Shown here: positions 9,688-17,236 of the stretch, piece after piece
Layout of the letters: each line of letters starts with the position of its first letter
Position numbering within the stretch: position 1 is the stretch's first letter
NCBI GenBank assembly: GCA_963668535.1
Contig: OY764867.1
Span: 186,001 to 250,000 of the forward strand
DNA from: F22 sp963668535
Lineage (GTDB): Bacteria > Bacteroidota > Bacteroidia > Bacteroidales > Bacteroidaceae
DNA: 64,000 nt
Direction: 5' to 3'
Program-made: the position numbers and the translations under genes
Notes under the pieces: generated by a model
The model's database searches: none
What the model was told of the DNA's origin: nothing
The model's input: only the letters and a program-made list of their open reading frames with translations

Positions 9688-9929
9688 GGGTATAAGATTA
9701 AATATTAGGTTGCAACAATGTGATAAGGTAAGTATTTTTCGTCGTACGTAAGGCGAGAACTCATTTAACAAATCACACAAAACTGTACAAAAATAGTTGA
9801 GAAACAGCATAGTATGTAGAGATCTAGTATTAAAGCTTATATTTTGGTACACAAACGTTTTCGGAAACGGCCCATAAATCTCACAAATGCTCCCCCGTTT
9901 GAAAAAGAAAAAAAAAAGAATAATTAGAC

Positions 9930-9960
9930 TTGGTCGTACCATATAAAAACTGTACCTTCG
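9930..9960 (+). promoter_or_regulatory. Promoter of ysxC
   Basis: TTGG (9930-9933) and TACCTTCG (9953-9960), with 20 bases between TTG and the TA element. The start codon follows only 7 bases later, so the mRNA may have almost no 5' leader. Confidence 0.55.
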
Positions 9961-9967
9961 CATATGT

Positions 9968-10591
9968 ATGGAAATATCATCAGCTGAATTTATAATTAGT
10001 AATACGGATCCGGCAAAATGTCCCGATTCACAATTACCAGAGTATGCGTTTATCGGACGTTCCAATGTGGGAAAGTCCAGCTTAATCAACATGTTGACTA
10101 ATCGTCGTAAATTGGCGATGACTTCTTCAACGCCTGGGAAAACAATGCTTATCAATCATTTCCTTATCAATGATGATTGGTATCTTGTGGATTTGCCAGG
10201 GTATGGATTTGCACAAAGAAGTAAAAAAGGGAAAAAGCAAATCTCAAATGTCATTGAAGATTATATTGAGAAACGAGAACAATTGACTTGTTTATTCGTT
10301 TTGATTGATATACGATTAAAACCTCAGACTATAGATCTAGAGTTTTTCGAATATCTAGGAGAAAAAGGGATACCTTTTGTTATTGTATTCACAAAAGCAG
10401 ATAAACTAAAAGGTGGAGAACAAAAACCTAAGATTAAACATTACCTCAAACATTTAGAAGCACAATGGGAGGAATTACCACCCTATTTTGTTTCTTCATC
10501 TGAGCGTCGCGTTGGTCGTAATGAAATACTTGGTTATATCGAAAGTATTAATCATATGATTCATGAACAAACTACAGATAACCCATTTTAA
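9968..10591 (+). CDS. ysxC: Ribosome biogenesis GTPase YsxC/EngB
   Basis: 207 residues, the usual length for this essential TRAFAC-class GTPase, which assists assembly of the large ribosomal subunit in the cytoplasm. The G motifs are visible: P-loop GRSNVGKSS at 30-38, switch threonine region TPGKT at 55-59, DLPGYG at 75-80, TKAD near 142, and an SSS/SSE G5-like segment near 176. It is followed after 14 bases by a DUF4923 gene and probably transcribed with it. The promoter ends only a few bases before the ATG. Confidence 0.95.
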   Translation: MEISSAEFIISNTDPAKCPDSQLPEYAFIGRSNVGKSSLINMLTNRRKLAMTSSTPGKTMLINHFLINDDWYLVDLPGYGFAQRSKKGKKQISNVIEDYIEKREQLTCLFVLIDIRLKPQTIDLEFFEYLGEKGIPFVIVFTKADKLKGGEQKPKIKHYLKHLEAQWEELPPYFVSSSERRVGRNEILGYIESINHMIHEQTTDNPF

Positions 10592-10605
10592 ATAAACATA
10601 ATATC

Positions 10606-11214
10606 ATGAGCAGACTCTTTCTTATTCTTGTTTTCATGTGGCTAAGTTTTCTCTCAGCAAATGCCCAAAGCTTATCAGACCTATTTAAGGCCAATAAAGA
10701 TAAAGTTGAAGCAATTGTTGAAAAGAACACTGGTTTTTCTTTATTCAACCTGAAAGGTGATTGGAAATACACTGGAGTTGCTGTAGAACTAAATAGTGAC
10801 GATCCATTGATGGTCTTAGGCGGATCTGCTATTCAAGATAAAATAGAGACACGCTTGGACAAAGAATTGCAATCACGAAAAATAAGTATGCAAACTATTG
10901 TTTTATCATTCGATGGTCAAGAAAGTTTTTCTGTACTAAATACACAAAACAAGCGCAAAGTTAGTGGACATTACAGTTATGATAAAGACAAGAAGGTCAT
11001 TACACTGTCTGTTCCTAAAACAAAAGCAAATGTCCCTTTATTCATTAGTGGCACAACGTCAACATTACAATTGATGTGTAGTGCTGATAAATTAATTGAT
11101 CTGACAGAAACTCTAGGAAAAAAAGTCGAAAAAGACAGTAACATTGGATTAATTTTAAAAGTCGCTAGCCAATTTGATGGTATGAAGGTAGGCTTGAAGT
11201 TAAAGAAACAATAA
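10606..11214 (+). CDS. DUF4923-like secreted protein
   Basis: 202 residues with a signal peptide (MSRLFLILVFMWLSFLSANAQ, cleaved about residue 21). The mature part matches the lipocalin-like DUF4923 pattern of Bacteroidetes: LKGDWKYTGVAVEL near 49, a GGSAIQDKIETRLDKEL helix, then repeated strands with VSGHYSYDKDKKVITL. Function is unknown, and a periplasmic or surface location is expected. It lies directly behind ysxC, and the prs promoter follows. Confidence 0.75.
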   Translation: MSRLFLILVFMWLSFLSANAQSLSDLFKANKDKVEAIVEKNTGFSLFNLKGDWKYTGVAVELNSDDPLMVLGGSAIQDKIETRLDKELQSRKISMQTIVLSFDGQESFSVLNTQNKRKVSGHYSYDKDKKVITLSVPKTKANVPLFISGTTSTLQLMCSADKLIDLTETLGKKVEKDSNIGLILKVASQFDGMKVGLKLKKQ

Positions 11215-11241
11215 TCTCCACTCTATATTGCACATATTCCT

Positions 11242-11272
11242 TTTGCCATTGTAGAAAATATCACTACCTTTG
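11242..11272 (+). promoter_or_regulatory. Promoter of prs
   Basis: TTTG at 11242-11245 and TACCTTTG at 11265-11272 with a 19-base spacer, a near-ideal Bacteroidetes promoter. The start codon is 48 bases downstream of the -7 element. Confidence 0.75.
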
Positions 11273-11320
11273 CACGCGGATTTTTAAATAACAATATCAA
11301 AAACCGACATTCAAAAAAAG

Positions 11321-12262
11321 ATGAAGGAGAATAAACCATTTATGGTATTTGCTGGCTCAAAGTCTCGTTACTTGGCCGAAAAGATTTGTGAACATCTAGA
11401 GGCTCCTCTAGGAAAAATGAATGTAACTCATTTTGCAGACGGTGAGTTTACAGTATCTTATGAGGAATCTATTCGTGGTTCACACGTATTTCTAGTACAA
11501 TCAACATTTCCAAACTCAGACAACTTGATGGAATTGTTGTTGATGATTGACGCTGCTAAACGTGCTTCTGCACAAAGCATCGTTGCTGTCATTCCTTATT
11601 TTGGTTGGGCTAGACAAGACCGCAAAGACCGTCCACGTGTAGCTATCGGAGCAAAATTGGTCGCAGATATGCTTGCAACAGCAGGTATTGATCGATTAAT
11701 GACTATGGACCTTCACGCTGACCAAATTCAAGGATTCTTTGATATCCCAGTGGATCACTTGTACGGGTCGGCAGTATTTATGCCCTATATTCAATCATTA
11801 AATCTTGAGAACCTAGTCATTGCGACACCGGACGTTGGTGGTTCTAAGCGTGCTAGCACATACTCAAAGTATTTAGGTGTTGATCTTGTCATGGCACACA
11901 AGAGTCGTGAAAAAGCCAATGTTGTTGCAGAAATGCGTATTATTGGCGATGTAAAAGGCAAAGATGTGATCATCGTTGACGACATTGTAGATACAGCTGG
12001 TACAATAACAAAAGCTGCTGAGATCATGAAAGCAGAAGGTGCTAACTCTGTACGTGCAATTGCTTCTCACTGTGTGATGTCAGATCCTGCTAGTGAAAGA
12101 GTTACTAACTCAGTACTAGAAGAAATGATTTTTACAAACAGTATACCTTACTCTAAGGGTTGCGAAAAAGTAAAACAATTGACTGTAGCCCCTCTTTTTG
12201 CCGAGACTATTCGTCGAGTACTTAACAACGAATCTATTTCTGACCAATACTTAACTAAGTAA
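11321..12262 (+). CDS. prs: Ribose-phosphate pyrophosphokinase
   Basis: 313 residues, typical of class I PRPP synthetase. The enzyme makes PRPP from ribose 5-phosphate and ATP for nucleotide, histidine and tryptophan synthesis. Visible signatures are FADGEFTVSYEESIRG near 39, the flexible loop WARQDRKDRPR near 96, the DLHADQIQGFF metal/ATP-site segment near 130, and the PRPP-binding loop VDDIVDTAGT near 220. It has its own promoter and a strong terminator, so it is probably monocistronic. Confidence 0.96.
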   Translation: MKENKPFMVFAGSKSRYLAEKICEHLEAPLGKMNVTHFADGEFTVSYEESIRGSHVFLVQSTFPNSDNLMELLLMIDAAKRASAQSIVAVIPYFGWARQDRKDRPRVAIGAKLVADMLATAGIDRLMTMDLHADQIQGFFDIPVDHLYGSAVFMPYIQSLNLENLVIATPDVGGSKRASTYSKYLGVDLVMAHKSREKANVVAEMRIIGDVKGKDVIIVDDIVDTAGTITKAAEIMKAEGANSVRAIASHCVMSDPASERVTNSVLEEMIFTNSIPYSKGCEKVKQLTVAPLFAETIRRVLNNESISDQYLTK

Positions 12263-12288
12263 ACAGTCGAAATTAAAGTATATTTATG

Positions 12289-12326
12289 GGGTAGTCTAGC
12301 CAAGTAGGCATAGACTACCCTTTTTT
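12289..12326 (+). terminator. Terminator of prs
   Basis: A 10-bp perfect stem (12289-12298 with 12311-12320) with a 12-base loop is followed by six T (12321-12326), 26 bases after the prs stop codon. Confidence 0.85.
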
Positions 12327-12359
12327 CCCTTATCAATTACTTTTAAGATAAATCTACTA

Positions 12360-13559
12360 ATGGCTAGAGTTCTTATTATTGGTGCTGGTGGTGTTGGAAC
12401 CGTCGTAGCGCACAAAGTGGCACAAAACAGCCACGTCTTTACAGACATCATGATAGCAAGCCGTACAAAAAGCAAATGCGATGCTATCGTAGAAGCAATA
12501 GGCAACCCTGCAATTCAAACAGCAGCCGTTGATGCAGATAGTGTTGAACAACTTCGTGCACTCTTTCAAGAGTTCAAACCTGAGTTGGTCATCAATGTAG
12601 CGCTTCCTTACCAAGATTTAACCATCATGGATGCTTGTCTTGCAGAAGGTGTACACTACTTGGATACAGCCAACTACGAACCAAAGGACGAAGCTAAATA
12701 CGAATACAGCTGGCAATGGGCATACCACGAACGTTTCAAAGAAGCTGGTCTTACAGCTATTCTTGGTTGTGGTTTTGATCCAGGTGTTACAGGTGTTTAC
12801 ACATCATATGCAGCAAAGCACTACTTTGATGAAATACACTATCTTGATATTGTAGATTGTAACGCGGGAGATCATCACAAAGCATTTGCAACCAACTTTA
12901 ATCCAGAGATTAACATCCGTGAAATTACCCAACGTGGTAAATTTTACGAAAATGGAGAGTGGAAAGAAACAGATCCTTTATCGGTACATCAAGCCGTGAA
13001 CTACCCTAATGTAGGTCCACGTGAAAGCTATTTAATGTATCACGAAGAGCTAGAAAGTCTTGTAAAACACTATCCAACTATAAAACGTGCACGCTTTTGG
13101 ATGACTTTCGGTCAAGAATACTTAACACACCTTCGTGTGATTCAAAATATTGGTATGGCTCGTATTGACGAAATTGATTACAATGGACAAAAAATCGTAC
13201 CTATCCAATTCTTAAAAGCTGTATTACCTAATCCACAAGATCTTGGTGAAAATTACACAGGTGAAACGTCTATAGGTTGCCGTATCCGTGGTATCAAAGA
13301 CGGCCAAGAGCATACCTATTATGTATATAACAACTGCTCACATGAAGCAGCATACAAAGAAACGGGGATGCAAGGAGTTAGTTATACAACAGGTGTACCT
13401 GCCACAATAGGGGCAATGCTTTTCTTCGAAGGTAAATGGAAAAAACCTGGAGTATTCAATGTAGAACAATTCGATCCAGATCCATTTATGGCACATCTCA
13501 ACGAACAGGGATTGCCTTGGCATGAACAACATAATAACGATATTGAATTCGGAAAATAA
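12360..13559 (+). CDS. Saccharopine dehydrogenase-family enzyme, probable carboxynorspermidine dehydrogenase
   Basis: 399 residues. An N-terminal Rossmann fold is shown by VLIIGAGGVGTVVAHKVAQ (residues 4-22). The family segments LVINVALPYQDLTIMDACL, HYLDTANYE and ILGCGFDPGVTGV follow. Length and these segments fit the carboxy(nor)spermidine dehydrogenase branch of the saccharopine dehydrogenase fold, which reductively condenses aspartate semialdehyde with a diamine on the way to (nor)spermidine. No decarboxylase partner is in the window, so the exact substrate is inferred. It precedes recA, with a long hairpin in the gap. Confidence 0.82.
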   Translation: MARVLIIGAGGVGTVVAHKVAQNSHVFTDIMIASRTKSKCDAIVEAIGNPAIQTAAVDADSVEQLRALFQEFKPELVINVALPYQDLTIMDACLAEGVHYLDTANYEPKDEAKYEYSWQWAYHERFKEAGLTAILGCGFDPGVTGVYTSYAAKHYFDEIHYLDIVDCNAGDHHKAFATNFNPEINIREITQRGKFYENGEWKETDPLSVHQAVNYPNVGPRESYLMYHEELESLVKHYPTIKRARFWMTFGQEYLTHLRVIQNIGMARIDEIDYNGQKIVPIQFLKAVLPNPQDLGENYTGETSIGCRIRGIKDGQEHTYYVYNNCSHEAAYKETGMQGVSYTTGVPATIGAMLFFEGKWKKPGVFNVEQFDPDPFMAHLNEQGLPWHEQHNNDIEFGK

Positions 13560-13581
13560 TTCTCCGAAAATAGTAAGCGAC

Positions 13582-13621
13582 AAGGGCAGATATGCAAAAG
13601 GATTTTTGTATATTTGCCCTT
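13582..13621 (+). other. 18-bp near-perfect hairpin between the dehydrogenase gene and recA
   Basis: Arms 13582-13599 and 13604-13621 pair over all 18 positions as RNA (two G-U pairs) around a GGAT loop. The stem begins 22 bases after the dehydrogenase stop, so it may end that transcript, but no T-run follows. Its 3' arm contains TATATTTG (13609-13616), which matches the -7 promoter element. It may therefore also act in recA expression. Confidence 0.55.
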
Positions 13622-13694
13622 AGTTGTATACGGGTACATATTCAATATGCGTATCTTATAAGTGTAGATTAATTAATAATATAGAAGATATTAT

Positions 13695-14777
13695 ATGGCA
13701 AAAAAGACTGAGACTGCTGACAGCAAGCAGCTAGAAATGGCTGGAAAATTGAAAGCCTTGCAGGCTACCATGGACAAAATGGATAAAAATTTTGGAAAAG
13801 GTACTGTAATGCGCCTAGGAGATCGTCCATCATTGGAAATCGAAGTGATTGATTCTGGATCGCTTGGTCTAAACGCTGCACTAGGTGTCGGTGGCTATCC
13901 AAGAGGTCGTATAGTAGAAATCTTCGGCCCTGAATCTTCAGGTAAAACGACATTGGCAATCCACGCCATGGCAGAAGCTCAGAAAGCGGGTGGAATTGCA
14001 GCGATTGTAGATGCTGAACATGCATTTGATCCAACATATGCAGAAGCTCTCGGTGTCAGTACAGCCGATTTGCTTATTGCTCAACCTGATAATGGGGAAC
14101 AAGGACTAGAAATTGCTGAAGCGTTAATTCGCTCGGCTGCCATTGACATCATCGTTATTGACTCTGTAGCAGCGTTAACTCCTAAAGCTGAAATAGAAGG
14201 CGAGATGGGCGACAATCGTGTAGGACTTCAAGCACGTTTGATGTCACAGGCACTCCGTAAGTTGACAGCTGCAGTAGCCAAAACAAATACGACATGTATC
14301 TTTATTAACCAATTGCGTGAAAAGATTGGTGTGATGTTTGGCAACCCAGAAACAACAACGGGTGGTAATGCTCTTAAATTTTACTCTTCAGTACGTGTTG
14401 ATGTACGTCGCAGCACTCCTATTAAAGATGGTGATACTGTGATTGGTAACTTAACAAAAGTAAAGATCGTAAAAAACAAAGTGGCTCCTCCATTTCGTAG
14501 ATGTGAATTTGATATCATGTTTGGCGAAGGTATCTCTCGAATCGGCGAAGTACTTGATTTAGGAGTAGACTTTAATATCGTGAAGAAAAGTGGATCATGG
14601 TATAGTTATAATGATACTAAATTAGGTCAAGGACGAGATGCTAGCAAGAATATGCTACAAGACAATCCAGAACTAGCAGAAGAAATCTCAGCCTTGATTA
14701 TGGCTGAAATCACTGGTAATAAAGAAGAACTTATCGAAGGCAATAATGCAGACGAAATTCTGACACCAGAAGCCTAA
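13695..14777 (+). CDS. recA: Recombinase RecA
   Basis: 360 residues. RecA polymerises on single-stranded DNA and catalyses strand exchange and SOS co-protease activity. Seen here are the Walker A GPESSGKTT (about 78-86), the Walker B-type segment IIVIDSVAALTPKAEIEGEMGD near 155-175, loop L2 region NQLREKIGVMFGNPETTTGG near 205-224, and the C-terminal acidic tail (ADEILTPEA). The start gives the usual lysine-rich N-terminus (MAKKTE). It is followed by an 18-bp terminator hairpin. Confidence 0.98.
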   Translation: MAKKTETADSKQLEMAGKLKALQATMDKMDKNFGKGTVMRLGDRPSLEIEVIDSGSLGLNAALGVGGYPRGRIVEIFGPESSGKTTLAIHAMAEAQKAGGIAAIVDAEHAFDPTYAEALGVSTADLLIAQPDNGEQGLEIAEALIRSAAIDIIVIDSVAALTPKAEIEGEMGDNRVGLQARLMSQALRKLTAAVAKTNTTCIFINQLREKIGVMFGNPETTTGGNALKFYSSVRVDVRRSTPIKDGDTVIGNLTKVKIVKNKVAPPFRRCEFDIMFGEGISRIGEVLDLGVDFNIVKKSGSWYSYNDTKLGQGRDASKNMLQDNPELAEEISALIMAEITGNKEELIEGNNADEILTPEA

Positions 14778-14794
14778 AATTTATTCCAAACAAA

Positions 14795-14839
14795 AAATTC
14801 AGGGTGAATCAGCAAGTATGTCTGATTCACCCTGAATTT
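14795..14839. terminator. Bidirectional terminator between recA and the glycosyltransferase operon
   Basis: A perfect 18-bp stem (14795-14812 with 14822-14839) has a 9-base loop. It lies 17 bases after recA and 53 bases beyond the minus-strand DUF4250 stop. An A-run just left of it (14792-14797) gives the minus-strand transcript a U-run, so it can serve both converging units. Confidence 0.8.
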
Positions 14840-14892
14840 GTATTTACACAGGAATGAACAAGTACAAAAGCAATTCAAAAAATAAAAGTTGC

Positions 14893-15072
14893 TTACCAAA
14901 ATTTATTATGCTCTATACTATATTCAAAGCCAGCTTCGGCCAATTTACTTAACAATTCATCTTTATCAATATGCATGTCTTCGCAAAGAACATCCAAATT
15001 AGCATAATCATCACGAAGCTTTGTATTGATAAAGCTAAAGAGTATCATTGGATCTTGTGGTAAATGTTCCAT
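14893..15072 (-). CDS. DUF4250 domain small protein (59 aa)
   Basis: 59 residues from the ATG at 15072 to TAA at 14893: MEHLPQDPMILFSFINTKL at the N-terminus, then LRDDYANLD, CEDMHIDKDELL and a GFEY-x(5)-NKFW end. This matches the small DUF4250 proteins, which have the pattern LPxDP-xxLLSFVNxKLRD and end near GFEYxxxxNxF. The function is unknown, and the fold is probably a short helical, HTH-like bundle. It overlaps the 3' end of the glycosyltransferase gene by 28 bases and is probably translated from the same mRNA. Confidence 0.85.
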   Translation of the reverse strand: MEHLPQDPMILFSFINTKLRDDYANLDVLCEDMHIDKDELLSKLAEAGFEYSIEHNKFW

Positions 15073-15944
15073 CTTAACTGATTATTTAGTTTTCTTTTCA
15101 AACGAGTTATGGCAGTAGCCAACCAAAAGCCAGGGTAAATCAATACTGCTTTTGAAATATTATGTTTGCTTGAATAATTCGCGTTAATTCCGTAGTCACT
15201 AAGGGGGACAGGATAAGTGCACGGATAATTCTTCACACGACTAGTAATACGCAAATCATTACTCACATTACCCTCATGCACAATTTCCATCCACGCTGGT
15301 GGTCCTTCATTAATATCTATTACAGGCAACATCTTACGGATCTTAGCATGCTTGTATGCTTTCACCGTTTTAAAATCCTTATTCAACTCTTGAGCCAATG
15401 TCAAGAAATGATTGTGTGGGTAATGAATTCGCAGTAATAGTTCCTTATCTAAGAAAAGCTGTTTCCCCCATGGAAAAGCATAAATACCATCTTGAGGTTT
15501 TTCCTCAAATGTCCGTTGAATACGAGCTATGGTATCTTTGTGTAGACAATCATCATTATCCACATTAGTGGTCAATACGTATCCCTTAAATTCATCACAA
15601 TATTCGCGAATCAGACGCCTAAATACAAATTCCATATGCGCAGCACCATCCTCATTCTTCACAATATCTTCATCATCTGATAATATATAATAAGGATGAA
15701 AAAGTGCGTAGTTTACCTTGTATTGATCAATACGCTCCTTATACTCTTCAGGTGTATCCTTGTCAAAAAACACCATCCAATGATAGTTCTGAGATGTTTG
15801 CTGCATCATGGATGGCAAACAATAATTCTCAAAATACTCAAATCTAGTACGCAGCCACTTATCCGTATGACACTGCTGATTATTTTTATCAGTAGCATAC
15901 AACTTCAAATTAAACTGCGTCAGCACGATATGTTTGTACTGCAT
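15045..15944 (-). CDS. Putative rhamnosyltransferase-type glycosyltransferase
   Basis: About 299 residues from the ATG at 15944 (MQYKHIVLTQFNLK). An upstream ATG at 15998 would overlap the previous gene and is less likely. Motifs fit the putative rhamnosyl transferase family (PF11316): RFEYFENYCLPSMMQQT, WMVFFDKDTP, TTNVDNDDCLH (metal/sugar-nucleotide aspartates) and FPWGKQLFL. It is expected to add a deoxysugar in cell-surface glycan synthesis. It follows a family 2 glycosyltransferase 7 bases upstream, and the acceptor is unknown. Confidence 0.75.
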   Translation of the reverse strand: MQYKHIVLTQFNLKLYATDKNNQQCHTDKWLRTRFEYFENYCLPSMMQQTSQNYHWMVFFDKDTPEEYKERIDQYKVNYALFHPYYILSDDEDIVKNEDGAAHMEFVFRRLIREYCDEFKGYVLTTNVDNDDCLHKDTIARIQRTFEEKPQDGIYAFPWGKQLFLDKELLLRIHYPHNHFLTLAQELNKDFKTVKAYKHAKIRKMLPVIDINEGPPAWMEIVHEGNVSNDLRITSRVKNYPCTYPVPLSDYGINANYSSKHNISKAVLIYPGFWLATAITRLKRKLNNQLRWNIYHKIQ

Positions 15945-15951
15945 AAATATA

Positions 15952-16812
15952 TTATTCCTGATTAACTTTTTTAATACCATAAGGAGTGCGCTGTACACCC
16001 CGAGTACGCGTCTGTTTACGGATAGCTTTATTCTTGGCTATCGATTCGGGTGTAGCATATCCTCGGCCATGATCTAAATGGAGTACTGTTGAAGAATAGC
16101 GTACCTGCTTACCGTGAATACCCATATTTTCCAAACGCTCACCAAACTCACGATCCTGACCTCCATATTGCATGCGCTCGTCAAAACCATTCGTTTCAAG
16201 TACATGTTTTTTCCAAGTTGAAGCCCCATGACCATTCCAAGTAGGTTTAGTTGTCGTGATAGCATTAAGCAGTTTCACTTTCCATTCTTGACGAGTAAAC
16301 TTATTATTCTTAAAAGTTGATGGGAGTCCATGTGCCTTTAACCAAGATAAATCAAAACAATCTCCATTAAGAATATGCTCCTTCGTAATAGCTTTGGACA
16401 ATTCCATCCCTAACTTATAATACCCACAAGATAAAAAGCGTCCTGGTTCACGCTGACTCAAATGCATCGCAATATAATCTTCACGTGGAATACAATCGCC
16501 ATCGCTAAACAATAAATAATCTGCTTTAGAGGCTAAAATAGATTTATTCATAATCACACACTTCTGAAAGCCATCATCTTTATGCCAAATGTGTTGAATA
16601 GGATAGCTCACCAAACTCTGCATACGCGCAATTGTATCTCGCGTTTCATCACGTGATCCATCATCAGCTATGACAATTTCAAAGTCATGTGTTGTCTGAG
16701 CTTCATACCCCCACAAAACCTTTTCTAACCAAATGGGATGATTATATGTTGTCAAAATGACGGAGATGCTAGGTATAGCATCATATATCTGTTTTTTATC
16801 GTCTACTGGCAT
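15952..16812 (-). CDS. Family 2 glycosyltransferase
   Basis: About 286 residues from the ATG at 16812 (MPVDDKKQIYD). I chose this over the ATG at 16887 because a good promoter lies between them. GT-A fold signatures are SVILTTYNHP, ADDGSRDETRDTI, and LFSDGDCIPRED (the DxD-like metal site). A C-terminal galactosyltransferase-type segment has GFDERMQYGGQDREFGERL. It probably transfers a sugar for capsule, O-antigen or surface glycan and heads a three-gene unit with a rhamnosyltransferase-like enzyme and a DUF4250 protein. Confidence 0.85.
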   Translation of the reverse strand: MPVDDKKQIYDAIPSISVILTTYNHPIWLEKVLWGYEAQTTHDFEIVIADDGSRDETRDTIARMQSLVSYPIQHIWHKDDGFQKCVIMNKSILASKADYLLFSDGDCIPREDYIAMHLSQREPGRFLSCGYYKLGMELSKAITKEHILNGDCFDLSWLKAHGLPSTFKNNKFTRQEWKVKLLNAITTTKPTWNGHGASTWKKHVLETNGFDERMQYGGQDREFGERLENMGIHGKQVRYSSTVLHLDHGRGYATPESIAKNKAIRKQTRTRGVQRTPYGIKKVNQE

Positions 16813-16843
16813 AAGGGAATCATTTGTATACAATTTACTGGTG

Positions 16844-16874
16844 CAAAAGTAGACATTCTTAACGGTAAACCCAA
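16844..16874 (-). promoter_or_regulatory. Promoter of the glycosyltransferase operon
   Basis: On the minus strand TTGG (16874-16871) and TACTTTTG (16851-16844), with 20 bases between TTG and the TA element. It lies 32 bases before the ATG at 16812 and inside the longer reading frame, which decides the start. Confidence 0.6.
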
Positions 16875-17060
16875 GTAGACTAGGCAAATAATAGCATTTT
16901 ACATTTATGATTTGATAAGTATCAGGTAAAAGGCATTATGGCAATCAAAAATAGACATTATACTAGTAACATGCCCCGAATAATGGGGTTCATGACAAAA
17001 AAGCAAAAACAATCCTGAGCGTTTTCTTTATCATACTATGAATGTTTACAAAAAAAATCG

Positions 17061-17068
17061 TACATTTG
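17061..17068 (+). promoter_or_regulatory. -7 element of the thiamin operon
   Basis: TACATTTG matches TAnnTTTG and lies just before the TPP riboswitch, so transcription would start close to base 17074. No clear TTTG is visible about 20 bases upstream. Confidence 0.45.
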
Positions 17069-17075
17069 CAGCGAC

Positions 17076-17160
17076 ATTCGAAGGAGGGGTGCCCTAGAGC
17101 GGGCTGAGATCATACCCATTGAACCTGATGCAGATCATGCTGCCGGAGGGAAAAATGAAT
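17076..17160 (+). ncRNA. TPP (thi-box) riboswitch
   Basis: The conserved THI-element segments are in order: GGGGTGCC (17086-17093), GGCTGAGAT (17102-17110), ACCC (17114-17117), GAACCTGAT (17121-17129), then the CATGCTGCCGGAGGGA arm (17136-17151). ATTC (17076-17079) and GAAT (17157-17160) can close the P1 helix. The riboswitch senses thiamin pyrophosphate and turns the downstream uptake operon down when TPP is plentiful. I could not assign the expression platform. GGTAC/GTACC can pair at 17174-17178 / 17187-17191, and a T-run at 17205-17210 is nearby. Confidence 0.95.
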
Positions 17161-17236
17161 ACCATCTTATTGTGGTACCAATGCATGTACCCAAAACTTC
17201 TCCTTTTTTAATTCATCTCAATAAATAATTGAAACA

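Noticed and set aside
9688..10155. Upstream extension of the peptide 1 reading frame on the minus strand
   Set aside because: It is the antisense of ysxC and its promoter. The internal ATG at 9687 starts the peptide-like sequence.
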